From Albirhodobacter sp042466415 (lineage in GTDB: Bacteria; Pseudomonadota; Alphaproteobacteria; Rhodobacterales; Rhodobacteraceae), in contig NZ_JAXHCH010000002.1 in assembly GCF_042466415.1 (NCBI RefSeq), forward strand, positions 62,001 to 126,000: 64,000 bases of DNA, given 5' to 3'. The notes beneath the pieces are model-generated. The model had not been told where the DNA came from. It saw only the letters and a program-made list of their open reading frames with translations, and ran no database searches. Positions 8,132 to 16,528 of this stretch are shown in pieces. Numbering within the stretch: position 1 is the stretch's first letter; each line of letters begins with the position of its first letter. The position numbers and the translations under genes are program-made.

Positions 8132-8368
8132 CTTTCCGACAAAAATACTCGGAAAGTGAGGTGTAACATAATTGGCCTAAAATGTTACATTGTTGCGCGA
8201 AAACGTAACATTTGGGGTGCAAAAGAGCGCGAAACTATCGCGTAAATGTTCCCTCTAGGGAAGAAGTGCTCAAAATATTCCCGTAAGTTGGCCTTATTTT
8301 ATTGGGTATTTCGAGATTTATGCCTCGCGCGATGAGACAAAATGTTCCATTTTTGACCCGATTTCGGG
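8132..8368. other. Palindrome-rich AT-richer noncoding stretch
   Basis: Several short symmetric elements occur close together: CTTTCCGA/TCGGAAAG (8132-8139 and 8149-8156); three alternating 7-8 nt sites GTAACAT (8163), ATGTTAC (8182) and GTAACATT (8205); TTCCCTCTAGGGAA (8249-8262); and CCCGA-TT-TCGGG (8357-8368). No convincing gene covers 8118-8800. The repeated GTAACAT sites could be protein-binding iterons or element ends. Confidence 0.45.
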
Positions 8369-8819
8369 ATTTTCCGGAGCGAAGTGATCGTGCCGAGAGT
8401 GCAGTAAAACGAAAACGGACTTCAATGAATCGAAGCAATCATCGCGACAAATGGCGCTTTCCGAGACGCATTCGTTTCGTATGGGCAGTTCGACTGCTCT
8501 TGCCGGTTCCACTGGCGGCCGACCACAAAGCTGCATCTAGCTCTATGCCTGCTGGGCTATTTAGCTAATACCTGCCCGCGATGGATTGGGCTTTCGGCCG
8601 ATGGATGCGCGCAGGCTCGTTCTAAGCGCTTCTGGGCGCGCTTATGGGTTCGGCAGCTAGTAAGCCGTATATTTCGAGTTGGACGCGACTCAGCCCCCGC
8701 CAAGATGGGGCTGCGGATCGACTTCCCTCGCGCCCTGATTTGGTGGGGTCCGCTCTCGGCCGAACGAAAGGGTGAAGGTTTGGTCGGCACGGGGCGGTCT
8801 GTTCGCTCTCAGAATATTG

Positions 8820-8993
8820 TCTGCGCCTTTCACTCTTAGACGTGTTTCGATTGCCACCGCGCTCAAATACATCAGAGGCGCCTTCAAGCAGATCCCGCTT
8901 CCATTGACAGATAATCATCGGATAGCACGCCAACCGACTTACCAACTCAGTAATCGTCTCCTGACCCGCCAACGCTTCCAACCTTTTCATCAC
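8820..8993 (-). pseudogene. Fragment of IS3-family transposase OrfA
   Basis: The residues EALAGQETITELVSRLACYP and QWKRDLLEGASDVFERGG match the leucine-zipper/helix-turn-helix region of IS3-family OrfA proteins. The N-terminus and the downstream OrfB are missing, and the frame then runs into unrelated sequence. It is a decayed IS remnant, oriented opposite to the other IS3 remnant at 15836-16330. The stretch between 8368 and 8820 shows nothing else recognisable. Confidence 0.6.
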
Positions 8994-9093
8994 TACCTTG
9001 CCCTAGGTATATGCTGCGCTCTGAATCGGTGTGTAGATCTCGGGCAAGCGGCCCGCTTGTTGCTGAAGTGAGGAACGGCGCGTCTATGAATAT

Positions 9094-10242
9094 CTAGAGC
9101 CCCATCACCTCGGCCAGCCGCTCGGTGTTCAGCGCGCGACATACCCCCGATGCGGGGCGCGCAAAGGGCACATCCTGTGCCGCGCAGAGCGCGTTGAGGA
9201 TGGACTCATCCACGGCTTCTACAGCCGCGAGATAAACCGGATCGAGCCGCTCGTCATTGAGTGTCCGCATCTCGCGCCATGTGCCGGAAAGCTGGGGGAG
9301 GGGCATCTCGTTCGCGGTGGAGAAGGCTAGGAAAATATCGCCCGAATTGTTTCCCCCTGGTGATCCAGAGCGCCCAATGCCGATGGAGGCCCGCCGTGAA
9401 AGTCGCTCTAACTGGCTGGGTGAGAGGGGCAAATCGGTCGCGAGGATCACGATAATTGATCCGCGCTCGGTTTTCATATCGGGGATCCGGTCTTCCATCA
9501 TCTGTGCGCCAACGGCCTGCCCAGCAACGGTCAGCCATGGCCGCAACCCGTGATTGGCCTGCACCAGAGCCCCCAGCGTAAACGCCGTGCCGTCGATGTC
9601 GATCACGCGTGAGGCGGTGCCCGTTCCGCCCTTGAACTCGTAGCAGATCATCCCTGCCCCACCGCCGGAATTCCCCTCGCGGACTGGCCCCGCGCGCGCG
9701 GAATCAATTGCGGCGCGAGCATGGGTTTCGGTGATATGTAGGCCATTGATGTCGTTGAGAACCCCGTCATAGGTCTCGGCAATAACAGGCATAGCCCAGA
9801 GGTGGTGGCTCTCCCATGTTTCGCCGTAGGTTTCTACCATCCAACGCACAGCGGCACTGTGGGCGGGGCCGATCGCATGTGAGTTGGTGATCAGAATGGG
9901 ACCGCAGAGCCATCCACCATCGCGCACCCAATGTGCGCCTGTCATCTCACCGTTTCCGTTGAGGCTAAACTGTCCTGCCCAGACCGGCTTGGGCGTTGTG
10001 TCATGCCCGCGCGGCAAGATTGCCGTGACGCCGGTTTGCACTTGGATGCCGCGTGTCGCCAGCGCGGGATCTTGGGCAGAGGTCAGTTCCATCATCCCGA
10101 CTTCGATCCCCGCGACATCGGTGATCGCGTTGAGCGGCCCAGTTGTGCCTTGCAACGGTATGGCTAGATCACGCGCGCGGGGTTTCTCGGCGGGCTGGGA
10201 TGTGGGCGCAGGCCGCGTGAGGAGCGTGTTTTGTGGCATCAT
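9094..10242 (-). CDS. P1 family peptidase (DmpA/BapA-type N-terminal nucleophile aminopeptidase)
   Basis: A 382-aa protein. The family block GNSGGGAGMICYEFKGGTGT lies around residues 190-209, and the autocleavage site lies at Gly261-Ser262 within TERGSIIVILATDLPL; Ser262 would be the new N-terminal nucleophile. DmpA/BapA enzymes release N-terminal D-, beta- or other unusual amino acids from short peptides, and NylC amide hydrolases share the fold. Its start overlaps the stop of the upstream permease gene by 4 bp, so it is the last gene of the ABC transporter operon. This suggests cytoplasmic hydrolysis of the imported substrate. There is no signal peptide. Confidence 0.85.
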   Translation of the reverse strand: MMPQNTLLTRPAPTSQPAEKPRARDLAIPLQGTTGPLNAITDVAGIEVGMMELTSAQDPALATRGIQVQTGVTAILPRGHDTTPKPVWAGQFSLNGNGEMTGAHWVRDGGWLCGPILITNSHAIGPAHSAAVRWMVETYGETWESHHLWAMPVIAETYDGVLNDINGLHITETHARAAIDSARAGPVREGNSGGGAGMICYEFKGGTGTASRVIDIDGTAFTLGALVQANHGLRPWLTVAGQAVGAQMMEDRIPDMKTERGSIIVILATDLPLSPSQLERLSRRASIGIGRSGSPGGNNSGDIFLAFSTANEMPLPQLSGTWREMRTLNDERLDPVYLAAVEAVDESILNALCAAQDVPFARPASGVCRALNTERLAEVMGL

Positions 10243-11054
10243 TTCTGTCTCGATCTGAGGTAGAGGCCGAGTGCAGCGATCACAATTGTGAACAGAAGCA
10301 TCAAGGTGGCGATGGCGTTGATTTCGGGTTTGATACCACGGCGCAGCATCCCCCAGATATGCATCGGTAGCGTTGTGTTGCCGGTGCCAGCAATGAAATA
10401 GGTGATCACCAGATCGTCCATCGAGATGATGAAGGCGAGCAGCGCCCCTCCTAACACTCCAGGGGCGATCGCGGGCAGGGTCACCTTGCGAAACGTTTGC
10501 GCGGGTGTGGCCCCCAGATCGGCAGAGGCCTCCTCAATCGTCTGGTCTAATTGTGCAAGTCGCGCAGAGACTGTGACAAACACATAAGAGATCAGAAAGG
10601 TGCATTGCCCGATGATGATCGAGATGATCGAGAGGTTGATGCCGATGGTGATGAAGAAGATCAAAAGCGCGATCCCCAGAACGATATCGGGCATGATCAT
10701 CGGCACCATCATCATCGCACGGTAAAACCCTGCGAACCGGAACCGGAACCGCGCAACTGCGAGCGCAAGGGCGGTGCCAAAGAGGGTGGAAATCAGCGTG
10801 GTGGAAATCGCAACGATAAAGCTGGTGCGCACCGCGGCGTAGAGCTGGGGGGTGGAGTCGATATAGGTTGGGCTATCGGCAATCGTTGTGGGTAACCCGA
10901 GGATGAGGCGATACCAATCGAGGGTGAACCCGTCCCAGATCATCATATTGATCGGGTTGGCATTGAACGAAAACACCACGACGAGCAGGATCGGGGCGTA
11001 GACAAACACAAAAAACATGAAGCCGTAGAGGCTCAGAAGGCGCTTGAGGGCCAT
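10239..11054 (-). CDS. Polyamine-type ABC transporter permease (PotC-like)
   Basis: A 271-aa integral membrane protein with about six hydrophobic segments, the first at residues 10-30. The cytoplasmic EAA loop reads EEASADLGATPAQTFRKVTL before PAIAPGVLGG. Length and sequence fit PotC/YdcV-type permeases of the spermidine/putrescine family. It overlaps its upstream partner gene by one base and the peptidase gene by four. It should form the heteromeric channel with the neighbouring PotB-like protein. The actual ligand could be a polyamine, an opine-like compound or an unusual amide. Confidence 0.87.
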   Translation of the reverse strand: MALKRLLSLYGFMFFVFVYAPILLVVVFSFNANPINMMIWDGFTLDWYRLILGLPTTIADSPTYIDSTPQLYAAVRTSFIVAISTTLISTLFGTALALAVARFRFRFAGFYRAMMMVPMIMPDIVLGIALLIFFITIGINLSIISIIIGQCTFLISYVFVTVSARLAQLDQTIEEASADLGATPAQTFRKVTLPAIAPGVLGGALLAFIISMDDLVITYFIAGTGNTTLPMHIWGMLRRGIKPEINAIATLMLLFTIVIAALGLYLRSRQK

Positions 11055-11938
11055 TATGCGCTCTCCCCTGTTCTGGAAAGCCGGATTTGCACGATCAGCA
11101 GGATCAGCACCGCCGCCATGACCAGCATCGCCAGCGCGGCGCCGAAGGGCCAGTTGCGCGCAGAGAGAAACTGTTGCTCGATCAAGTTGCCAATCATCAT
11201 GACCTTCGCGCCGCCCAACACCGAGGGCACGATAAAATTCCCCAATGCGGGGATAAAGGTGATGACTGCGCCGCCAAAGATGCCTGGAAGGGTCGCGGGC
11301 AGCACAACTTTGCGAAAAGTCTGAAACCGCGTTGCGCCCAGATCGGCGGAGGCTTCGATCTGGCTGATGTCGAGCTTTTCAATTGACGCGTATAGCGGCA
11401 GAAACATGAAGGGAATGAACACATAGGTCATGCCGAGGATCACCGCAAAATCGGTGTAGAGAAAGTCGATGGGCGTGGAGGTCACCTTGAGGGCCATTAG
11501 CCCTTGGTTTAAAAAGCCCGTTGGTCGCAGGATCAGCACCCACGCAAACAGCCGCACAATCAGGCTGACGAAGAATGGCAGTGTGATGAGCAAAATTGCA
11601 CGGTCGCGGCGTGCGGGTGTCATCCGGCTGATCCAGAAGGCCGCGGGATAGCAGATGATGAGCGAGGTCAGCACCGTCAGCCCTGCCAGCTTCAACGAGC
11701 GCAGAAAGATCTCGATAAACACCGGATCAAACTTGTCATAGGCGGTGTTGGCCCAGCCAAGGATCCGGCCGTAATTGAGATGCGAGAAAGTCCATTCCAC
11801 CCCGCCATAAAGGCCCGGGGTGAGGAAGCTATAGACCAGCATGATGACCAGCGGGCAGAAAAAGAACACCAGCAAAAACAGGGTGGGGGCCCCGAGAAGG
11901 GCAAGAAGATTGCGCAGCGTCCGGCGGGCGAGGGTCAT
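11054..11938 (-). CDS. Polyamine-type ABC transporter permease (PotB-like)
   Basis: A 294-aa membrane protein with an N-terminal hydrophobic segment (residues 12-36), further transmembrane helices, and the EAA motif EASADLGATRFQTFRKVVLP followed by ATLPGIFGG. This is the PotB/YdcU type. It overlaps the ATPase gene by 4 bp and the second permease gene by 1 bp, which indicates tight translational coupling. Together with the PotC-like subunit it makes the membrane channel of an import system. Confidence 0.87.
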   Translation of the reverse strand: MTLARRTLRNLLALLGAPTLFLLVFFFCPLVIMLVYSFLTPGLYGGVEWTFSHLNYGRILGWANTAYDKFDPVFIEIFLRSLKLAGLTVLTSLIICYPAAFWISRMTPARRDRAILLITLPFFVSLIVRLFAWVLILRPTGFLNQGLMALKVTSTPIDFLYTDFAVILGMTYVFIPFMFLPLYASIEKLDISQIEASADLGATRFQTFRKVVLPATLPGIFGGAVITFIPALGNFIVPSVLGGAKVMMIGNLIEQQFLSARNWPFGAALAMLVMAAVLILLIVQIRLSRTGESA

Positions 11939-13014
11939 GGTGCGACCTCGTCGACCAGGTGCAGCGCATCTTGCGCCGCGTAAAGCGTGATCTGGTCTCC
12001 GGCCTTGGGCAGGGCCTCGCCTGTATCGCGCAGCAACGCCTGCATCGGGCCAAATTGCGGGCAGTCAAAGTCGATCTGTTGATCTTTTCCGGTGTAATAG
12101 GCCGCGCGCATGATCCCTGTGAACCGCAAAACGGGTGCGGCGCTTGACGCAAACGCCTCCGGCGTTAGGCGCAGGGCCTCTGGTCGCAACATGAGGGTCG
12201 CGGGGCCAATCCCGTGCGCGCAGGGAAAGCTTTGGCCATCGGCAAGTGTCGCTATCGCGCCCGCGCGTTCGACGCGGATCAGATTGCTTTCGCCAAGGAA
12301 ATCGGCGGTGAAGAGGTTCGCGGGGTGTTTATAGAGCATATCCGGCGCGCCGATCTGCTGGATCCGGCCCTTGGCCAGCACGGCAATCCGATCAGACATG
12401 GTCAGGGCTTCTTCTTGGTCATGGGTCACGAAGATAAAGCCGATCCCCAATTCGCGTTGCAGGGTTTTCAATTCGTGCTGCATCTTCTGGCGCAGGTTCT
12501 TATCGAGCGCGGAGAGAGGTTCATCGAGCAGCAGCAGCTTTGGTTTTGCCACCAGTGCACGGGCCAGTGCAACGCGTTGCTGTTGGCCGCCGGAAAGCTG
12601 CGAAATGCTGCGGTTTTCCATGCTCTGCAGGCCGACAAGTTCCAGCATTTCGCCGACACGGGTGCGGATCGTCTTGCGATCAATACCAGCAATTTCAAGC
12701 GCGTAGCCGACATTGCGCGCCACGGACATATGCGCAAACAGAGCGTATTTCTGGAACACAGTGTTGACAGGGCGCTGATGCGCTGGGCGTTGGGTGACGG
12801 GGGTTCCGTCAATCACGATCTCGCCCGCATCAAGCCCCTCGAACCCGCTGATTGTGCGCAAAAGGGTGGTTTTGCCGCAGCCGGATGGGCCGAGGAAAGT
12901 CACAAATTCCGCCTGATCTAGCGTCAAGGACACCTGATCGAGCGCTGTGATGACGCCGCCTTCCGGCGTGGGGAAGGATTTGCTGGCGGAGAGGATTTGA
13001 AGCGGTGCGGGCAT
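11935..13014 (-). CDS. Polyamine-type ABC transporter ATP-binding protein (PotA-like)
   Basis: A 359-aa ATPase. Walker A GPSGCGKTT is near residue 43, the signature motif reads LSGGQQQRVALARAL, Walker B is LLLLDEPLSALD, and the switch histidine is in VTHDQEEA. A C-terminal TOBE-like domain of about 110 residues follows, as in PotA and related importers. It is the second gene of the operon, 115 nt after the binding-protein gene. It powers uptake through the two permeases downstream. Confidence 0.88.
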   Translation of the reverse strand: MPAPLQILSASKSFPTPEGGVITALDQVSLTLDQAEFVTFLGPSGCGKTTLLRTISGFEGLDAGEIVIDGTPVTQRPAHQRPVNTVFQKYALFAHMSVARNVGYALEIAGIDRKTIRTRVGEMLELVGLQSMENRSISQLSGGQQQRVALARALVAKPKLLLLDEPLSALDKNLRQKMQHELKTLQRELGIGFIFVTHDQEEALTMSDRIAVLAKGRIQQIGAPDMLYKHPANLFTADFLGESNLIRVERAGAIATLADGQSFPCAHGIGPATLMLRPEALRLTPEAFASSAAPVLRFTGIMRAAYYTGKDQQIDFDCPQFGPMQALLRDTGEALPKAGDQITLYAAQDALHLVDEVAP

Positions 13015-13129
13015 GGGGCCAATCTGCTTATCTGGTCAGTGCGGCGCGAGGGCCAAACTTGTGACAGGGGCGGGGAGGTCGCTGCGAAACGATGCGGTCG
13101 GATGGGCGGGGTTACCCCGCCCAAACGGC

Positions 13130-14161
13130 TTATTGCGAGGTCTTAATCCGCGTCCATTCGGAGTTATAGAGCTGCAATCCGCGGCCCAGATCCTGGAAGA
13201 TTTGCAATTTATCAATCACCGACTGATCGGGATAAATCGTCTTATTCTGCGCGATCTCAGCAGGGATCAACGCCTGCGCAGGAATATTCGGCGTGCCGTT
13301 CATCTGTTGTTCAACATTGAGCGCGGCGATTTCAGGACGCAGGTAGAATTCGAGGAATTTCACCGCATTCGCCTTATTCGGCGCGCTCTCTAGCACACAC
13401 ATATCTTCTTGATACATTGTCGCGCCTTCCTCGGGGATCACATAGCCCAGAATGTCTGGGTTCTGCGCGACGAAGATATTCGCCCCCACATACCACTGAG
13501 CCGCGGCCACATCGCCGGAGGTCACGAGCGGGATCGAGTCGTAGGAGAAGGCAGAGACGCCCTTGATGTGCTCAATCACGTAATCCGCAGCGGCTTTTAA
13601 CTCGTCCGGATCCGTGGAGTTTACCGAAGTTCCGTTCATGATATGGCCGATGCCGATGGTTTCGCGCAGATCGTCGAGCAAGATGATTTTCTTGCCAGCA
13701 TCGCCGAGCGCAAAGAGGTCTTTCCAGCCCTTTATCTCGCCCGCCTCGGCCTTGTTATAAACGATACCAACATTGCCCCACGCATAGGGCAAGCAGTAGC
13801 TCGCATCAGGGTCGGTTTCAGCGCGAATAAATTGGGCATCGATGTTTTTAAAATCGGGAGCGCTGCCGATGTCGGTTTTCGCGAGCAGGCCAAGCTGGAA
13901 CATGATGTCATGCATATGCACCGAGGGGAAAACGATATCATAGCCCGTTGCACCTGCTTGGATCTTGGCGAGCATCTCCTCGTTGGAGCCGTAGGTGTCC
14001 AGCGTCACTTTTATGCCGGTTTCCTCGGCAAATTTTTCAAGCACGGCTGGATTGATGTAATCGCCCCAATTGTAGAGGTTAAGCGTTTCCTCGGCGCTGG
14101 CCATCGCGGGGGCGAGCGTAAGTGCGAAGAGGGCTGCGAGGGTGGTTTGGTTGCGGGTCAT
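13130..14161 (-). CDS. Polyamine-type ABC transporter substrate-binding protein (PotD-like)
   Basis: A 343-aa periplasmic protein. Residues 1-23 are a signal peptide ending in ASA, and the mature protein begins EETLNLYNWGDYINPAVLEK, the typical PotD/PotF start. Binding-pocket features of the family such as YGSNEEMLAKIQAG are present. It is the first gene of the operon, read away from the divergent RpiR regulator. A polyamine or polyamine-like cation is the family-based guess; association with a P1 peptidase makes a peptide-like or amide ligand possible. Confidence 0.88.
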   Translation of the reverse strand: MTRNQTTLAALFALTLAPAMASAEETLNLYNWGDYINPAVLEKFAEETGIKVTLDTYGSNEEMLAKIQAGATGYDIVFPSVHMHDIMFQLGLLAKTDIGSAPDFKNIDAQFIRAETDPDASYCLPYAWGNVGIVYNKAEAGEIKGWKDLFALGDAGKKIILLDDLRETIGIGHIMNGTSVNSTDPDELKAAADYVIEHIKGVSAFSYDSIPLVTSGDVAAAQWYVGANIFVAQNPDILGYVIPEEGATMYQEDMCVLESAPNKANAVKFLEFYLRPEIAALNVEQQMNGTPNIPAQALIPAEIAQNKTIYPDQSVIDKLQIFQDLGRGLQLYNSEWTRIKTSQ

Positions 14162-14216
14162 TCGGGTGGTCCCTGTTGAGAGGTTTCGGAGCGTCTTGTT
14201 GGGCGCGACGTTTTTT

Positions 14217-14260
14217 ATTTGACTTCTTAGTCTGGTTTTTTACTGTCATTTTTGTCAAAT
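14217..14260. promoter_or_regulatory. Divergent promoter/operator region between potD-like and rpiR-like genes
   Basis: Inverted arms ATTTGAC (14217-14223) and GTCAAAT (14254-14260) flank a T-rich centre. On the plus strand TTGACT with TACTGT 16 nt later could be a -35/-10 pair for the regulator; on the minus strand TTGACA from the right arm could be a -35 for the transporter operon. The regulator probably acts here. Confidence 0.4.
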
Positions 14261-14289
14261 GTTATTTTTCTGTCTTATGGGGCTGTGTC

Positions 14290-15156
14290 ATGCAAGAAGG
14301 CTTTGCGTCCTATCCGGAGGGGTCTTTCAAAGAACTGGTGCGTAAAATTGAGGCGGACATGCCGAATTTGCCCAAGCAGGAGGCGAAGGTTGCGCAATAC
14401 ATCCTGTTAAACCTCGATTCGATCTCTTTCGAGACAGGGCGAACGATTTCGCAAAAGGCAAAGGTGTCGGAGATTACGGTCGGGCGGGTTTTGAGGCGGT
14501 TCGGGTGTGCGGGTATGAAAGAGTTTAAGGCTCTGCTGCGCCAACGCTATTCGATCGCGGGGCAGGCCGCGGCGCGCAGGGGCGGGGATTTATCCGAACG
14601 CTGGCGCGATCAGCTCGGCGCTGAGATTGAAGCGGTTCAGTCGATTTACGATCTGATTGAGGGCGAGGATTTTCTGCGTGCGCAGGATCTTCTTGCAGGG
14701 ATGGAGGAGGTGTTTGTCACTGGTTTTCAAACCGTGAGGGGCCTCGCAGAGGATAGCGCGCGCAGGCTGGCGCTGGCGCGCCAAGATGTGCGGTTTCTCG
14801 CGGCGCATGACAGTATGCTCTCTGAATGGATTGGCCCGCGCCCGCGTCGTAGCTCTTGCTTGCTTTTGATCGACGTTGTGCCTTATGCGGCGGAATCGCT
14901 CGTGTTGGCGGCGCTCGCGAAGGAACAGGGGCGCAAACTGGTGGTGGTCACGGATGAATATTGCCATTGGGCGCGTGAATTTGCGGATGCAGTCATTAAC
15001 GCGCCTTCCGCGACAGGGTTGTTTTTGGAATCGACCTTGGGGCTAAATGCAGCGCTGGCTTTGTTGATCCACGGGGTGGCCAACAGCCAACCCGACGCTG
15101 CGGGGGAGCGTTTGCGCGAATGGAAGGGCTTTTCGCGTCAGTTAAAGCTCTTCTAA
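14290..15156 (+). CDS. MurR/RpiR family transcriptional regulator
   Basis: A 288-aa protein beginning MQEGFASYPEGSFKELVRKI; this ATG is chosen because the long upstream extension in the same frame is not protein-like and covers the promoter region. Residues 20-90 form the RpiR helix-turn-helix (RTISQKAKVSEITVGRVLRR). Residues 120-285 are a SIS-like sugar-isomerase fold, usually a ligand sensor for phosphosugars. Here it is divergent from a polyamine-type transporter and peptidase operon, so it likely controls that operon. The true effector is unknown. Confidence 0.85.
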   Translation: MQEGFASYPEGSFKELVRKIEADMPNLPKQEAKVAQYILLNLDSISFETGRTISQKAKVSEITVGRVLRRFGCAGMKEFKALLRQRYSIAGQAAARRGGDLSERWRDQLGAEIEAVQSIYDLIEGEDFLRAQDLLAGMEEVFVTGFQTVRGLAEDSARRLALARQDVRFLAAHDSMLSEWIGPRPRRSSCLLLIDVVPYAAESLVLAALAKEQGRKLVVVTDEYCHWAREFADAVINAPSATGLFLESTLGLNAALALLIHGVANSQPDAAGERLREWKGFSRQLKLF

Positions 15157-15162
15157 AGCGGT

Positions 15163-15463
15163 GGCGCGCGGGGCCTTAATCTAAGACTTGCCTGTCGGCC
15201 TGTCGGCGTGGCGGCCTCTGAGGCCAATCCCTCCATCATTCGAGCGAACACTCCCATGTCGCCCCATCGCTTCCAGCGGTTGTAGAGCGTCTTCGCAGGA
15301 CCATATTCCTTCGGAGCGTCGCCCAACGTAAGCCATTGCGGTTAATGAATATAATGCCGCTCAAAATCCGCCGATCATCCACGCGTGGCTTGCCATGGCT
15401 TTTCGGAAAGAAAGGCCGCAGCCGGGCCATCTGCTCTTCGTTTAGCCAGTAAAGATTGCTCAT
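15163..15463 (-). pseudogene. IS5-family transposase remnant (truncated, frameshifted)
   Basis: From an ATG at 15463 the frame reads MSNLYWLNEEQMARLRPFFP and then SHGKPRVDDRRILSGIIFI, the N-terminus of IS5-family transposases. After GLRW a frameshift near 15325 switches frames, and the family sequence continues as DAPKEYGPAKTLYNRWKRWG and FARMMEGLASEAA down to about 15170. The DDE catalytic core is absent. It is a dead fragment lying right after the RpiR gene. Confidence 0.75.
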
Positions 15464-15609
15464 AATTTCCCCCACTCTCAGTGGGAATTGAACCACGAGC
15501 GTCGCAAGTCCTCAACCAATTTAATGGGTCTAAGCCTAGGTTATAAGCGTCCGATGAAATGGACATCCCAAGTCCGTTTCCAAAGATGAAGGTCTTACGC
15601 ATCCGCAGC

Positions 15610-15790
15610 CTAAACGCTTTTCGCTAAATCAACCACAGTTCGAGCGACATTTTGTATTGCCTGAGGGATCGTGTTGTTTACCGCCGAATAGGTCTTGCCA
15701 TCGACGGCATCAAACATTTTGTAGTCATAATTGGGTGCAGTCTTCTGGAAAGAGGCGGCTCCGGAAATCTTAACAGTCGGGATAAGTGGA
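15610..15790 (-). pseudogene. Possible C-terminal gene fragment
   Basis: About 60 residues in a protein-like frame (TVKISGAASFQKTAPNYDYK ... DAVDGKTYSAVNNT) end at a stop at 15610-15612. The upstream part of the gene would lie where the IS3 remnant now starts, which suggests truncation by that insertion. No family is recognised and chance coding is possible. Confidence 0.3.
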
Positions 15791-15835
15791 TTTTCTGTGC
15801 AACAGCGGCATGATGCTGCGAGCAAGTAGAAGACC

Positions 15836-16330
15836 ATGGCAAGACGACCACGCCGGAATCACAGCCCGGCATTCAAGGCGAAGGTGGCAGTAGCCGCGAT
15901 TAAGGGCGAGAAAACCTTGATCGAGCTGGCGCAAGATTTTGACGTTCATCTGTAACCGGCAGGTGTTTGCCTGCAAACACCGAGAGGCGAACCAGATCAA
16001 GCAGTGGCGCGACCAGTTGCTTCAAGGTGCGACCTAGGTGTTTGGGGACGCCCAGAAGGCGGCCTTGGAACCGGTGATCGATGTGAAGACCCTGCATGCG
16101 AAGATCGGAGAGATGACGCTGGAGACTGATTTTTTGTCCGGCGCGCTCGGCAAGGCGGGTCTGTTGCCGAGCGCAAAAAAATGATCGATCCCACCGCCAA
16201 GCTGAGCGTCAGCCGCCAAGCGATGATGCTGGGGATCAGCCGGGGCAGTGTCTACTACAAGCCCCAGCCTGTGCCGGACGCCGATCTAAAGCTGATGCAC
16301 CAGATCGACAAACTATGCAAGGTTGATTGA
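15836..16330 (+). pseudogene. IS3-family element remnant (OrfA and start of OrfB)
   Basis: OrfA starts at 15836 (MARRPRRNHSPAFKAKVAVA) and matches IS3-family OrfA. It is broken after DFDVH by about 37 inserted bases (15951-15987) and again by an in-frame TAG where a Glu codon is expected. Family sequence resumes in between (QIKQWRDQLLQGA). OrfB starts at 16181 (MIDPTAKLSVSRQAMMLGIS) and stops after HQIDKLCKVD at 16330, losing the whole catalytic domain. The element is inactive. Confidence 0.78.
15951..15987. repeat. Small hairpin insertion inside IS3 remnant
   Basis: The expected OrfA sequence GTTCATCCGAACCAG is split by 37 bases containing a perfect 8-bp inverted repeat GGTGTTTG-CCTG-CAAACACC at 15962-15981. 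Removing the insertion restores the OrfA reading frame at this point. Confidence 0.5.
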
Positions 16331-16528
16331 CGCCGCGCGTCCCTCGGTAGCTTACGACTTTGCCGCAACGCTCCGCCCTTGGGTTGAAATCGTGAAACCT
16401 CCTCCGGTGCTGTTGAAATTCCTCATTGTCTTATCGTCAGATATCGTATCATTAGCAAAATATTATACCGTGTGATGGACCAAAACCGTGCGTCCGTGCT
16501 CACCCCCAACCGATGGTGCTAAAAGAAG

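Noticed and set aside
8302..8568. An 88-codon plus-strand frame in the palindrome-rich region
   Set aside because: No ribosome-binding site or family similarity is apparent, and it overlaps the short palindromes.
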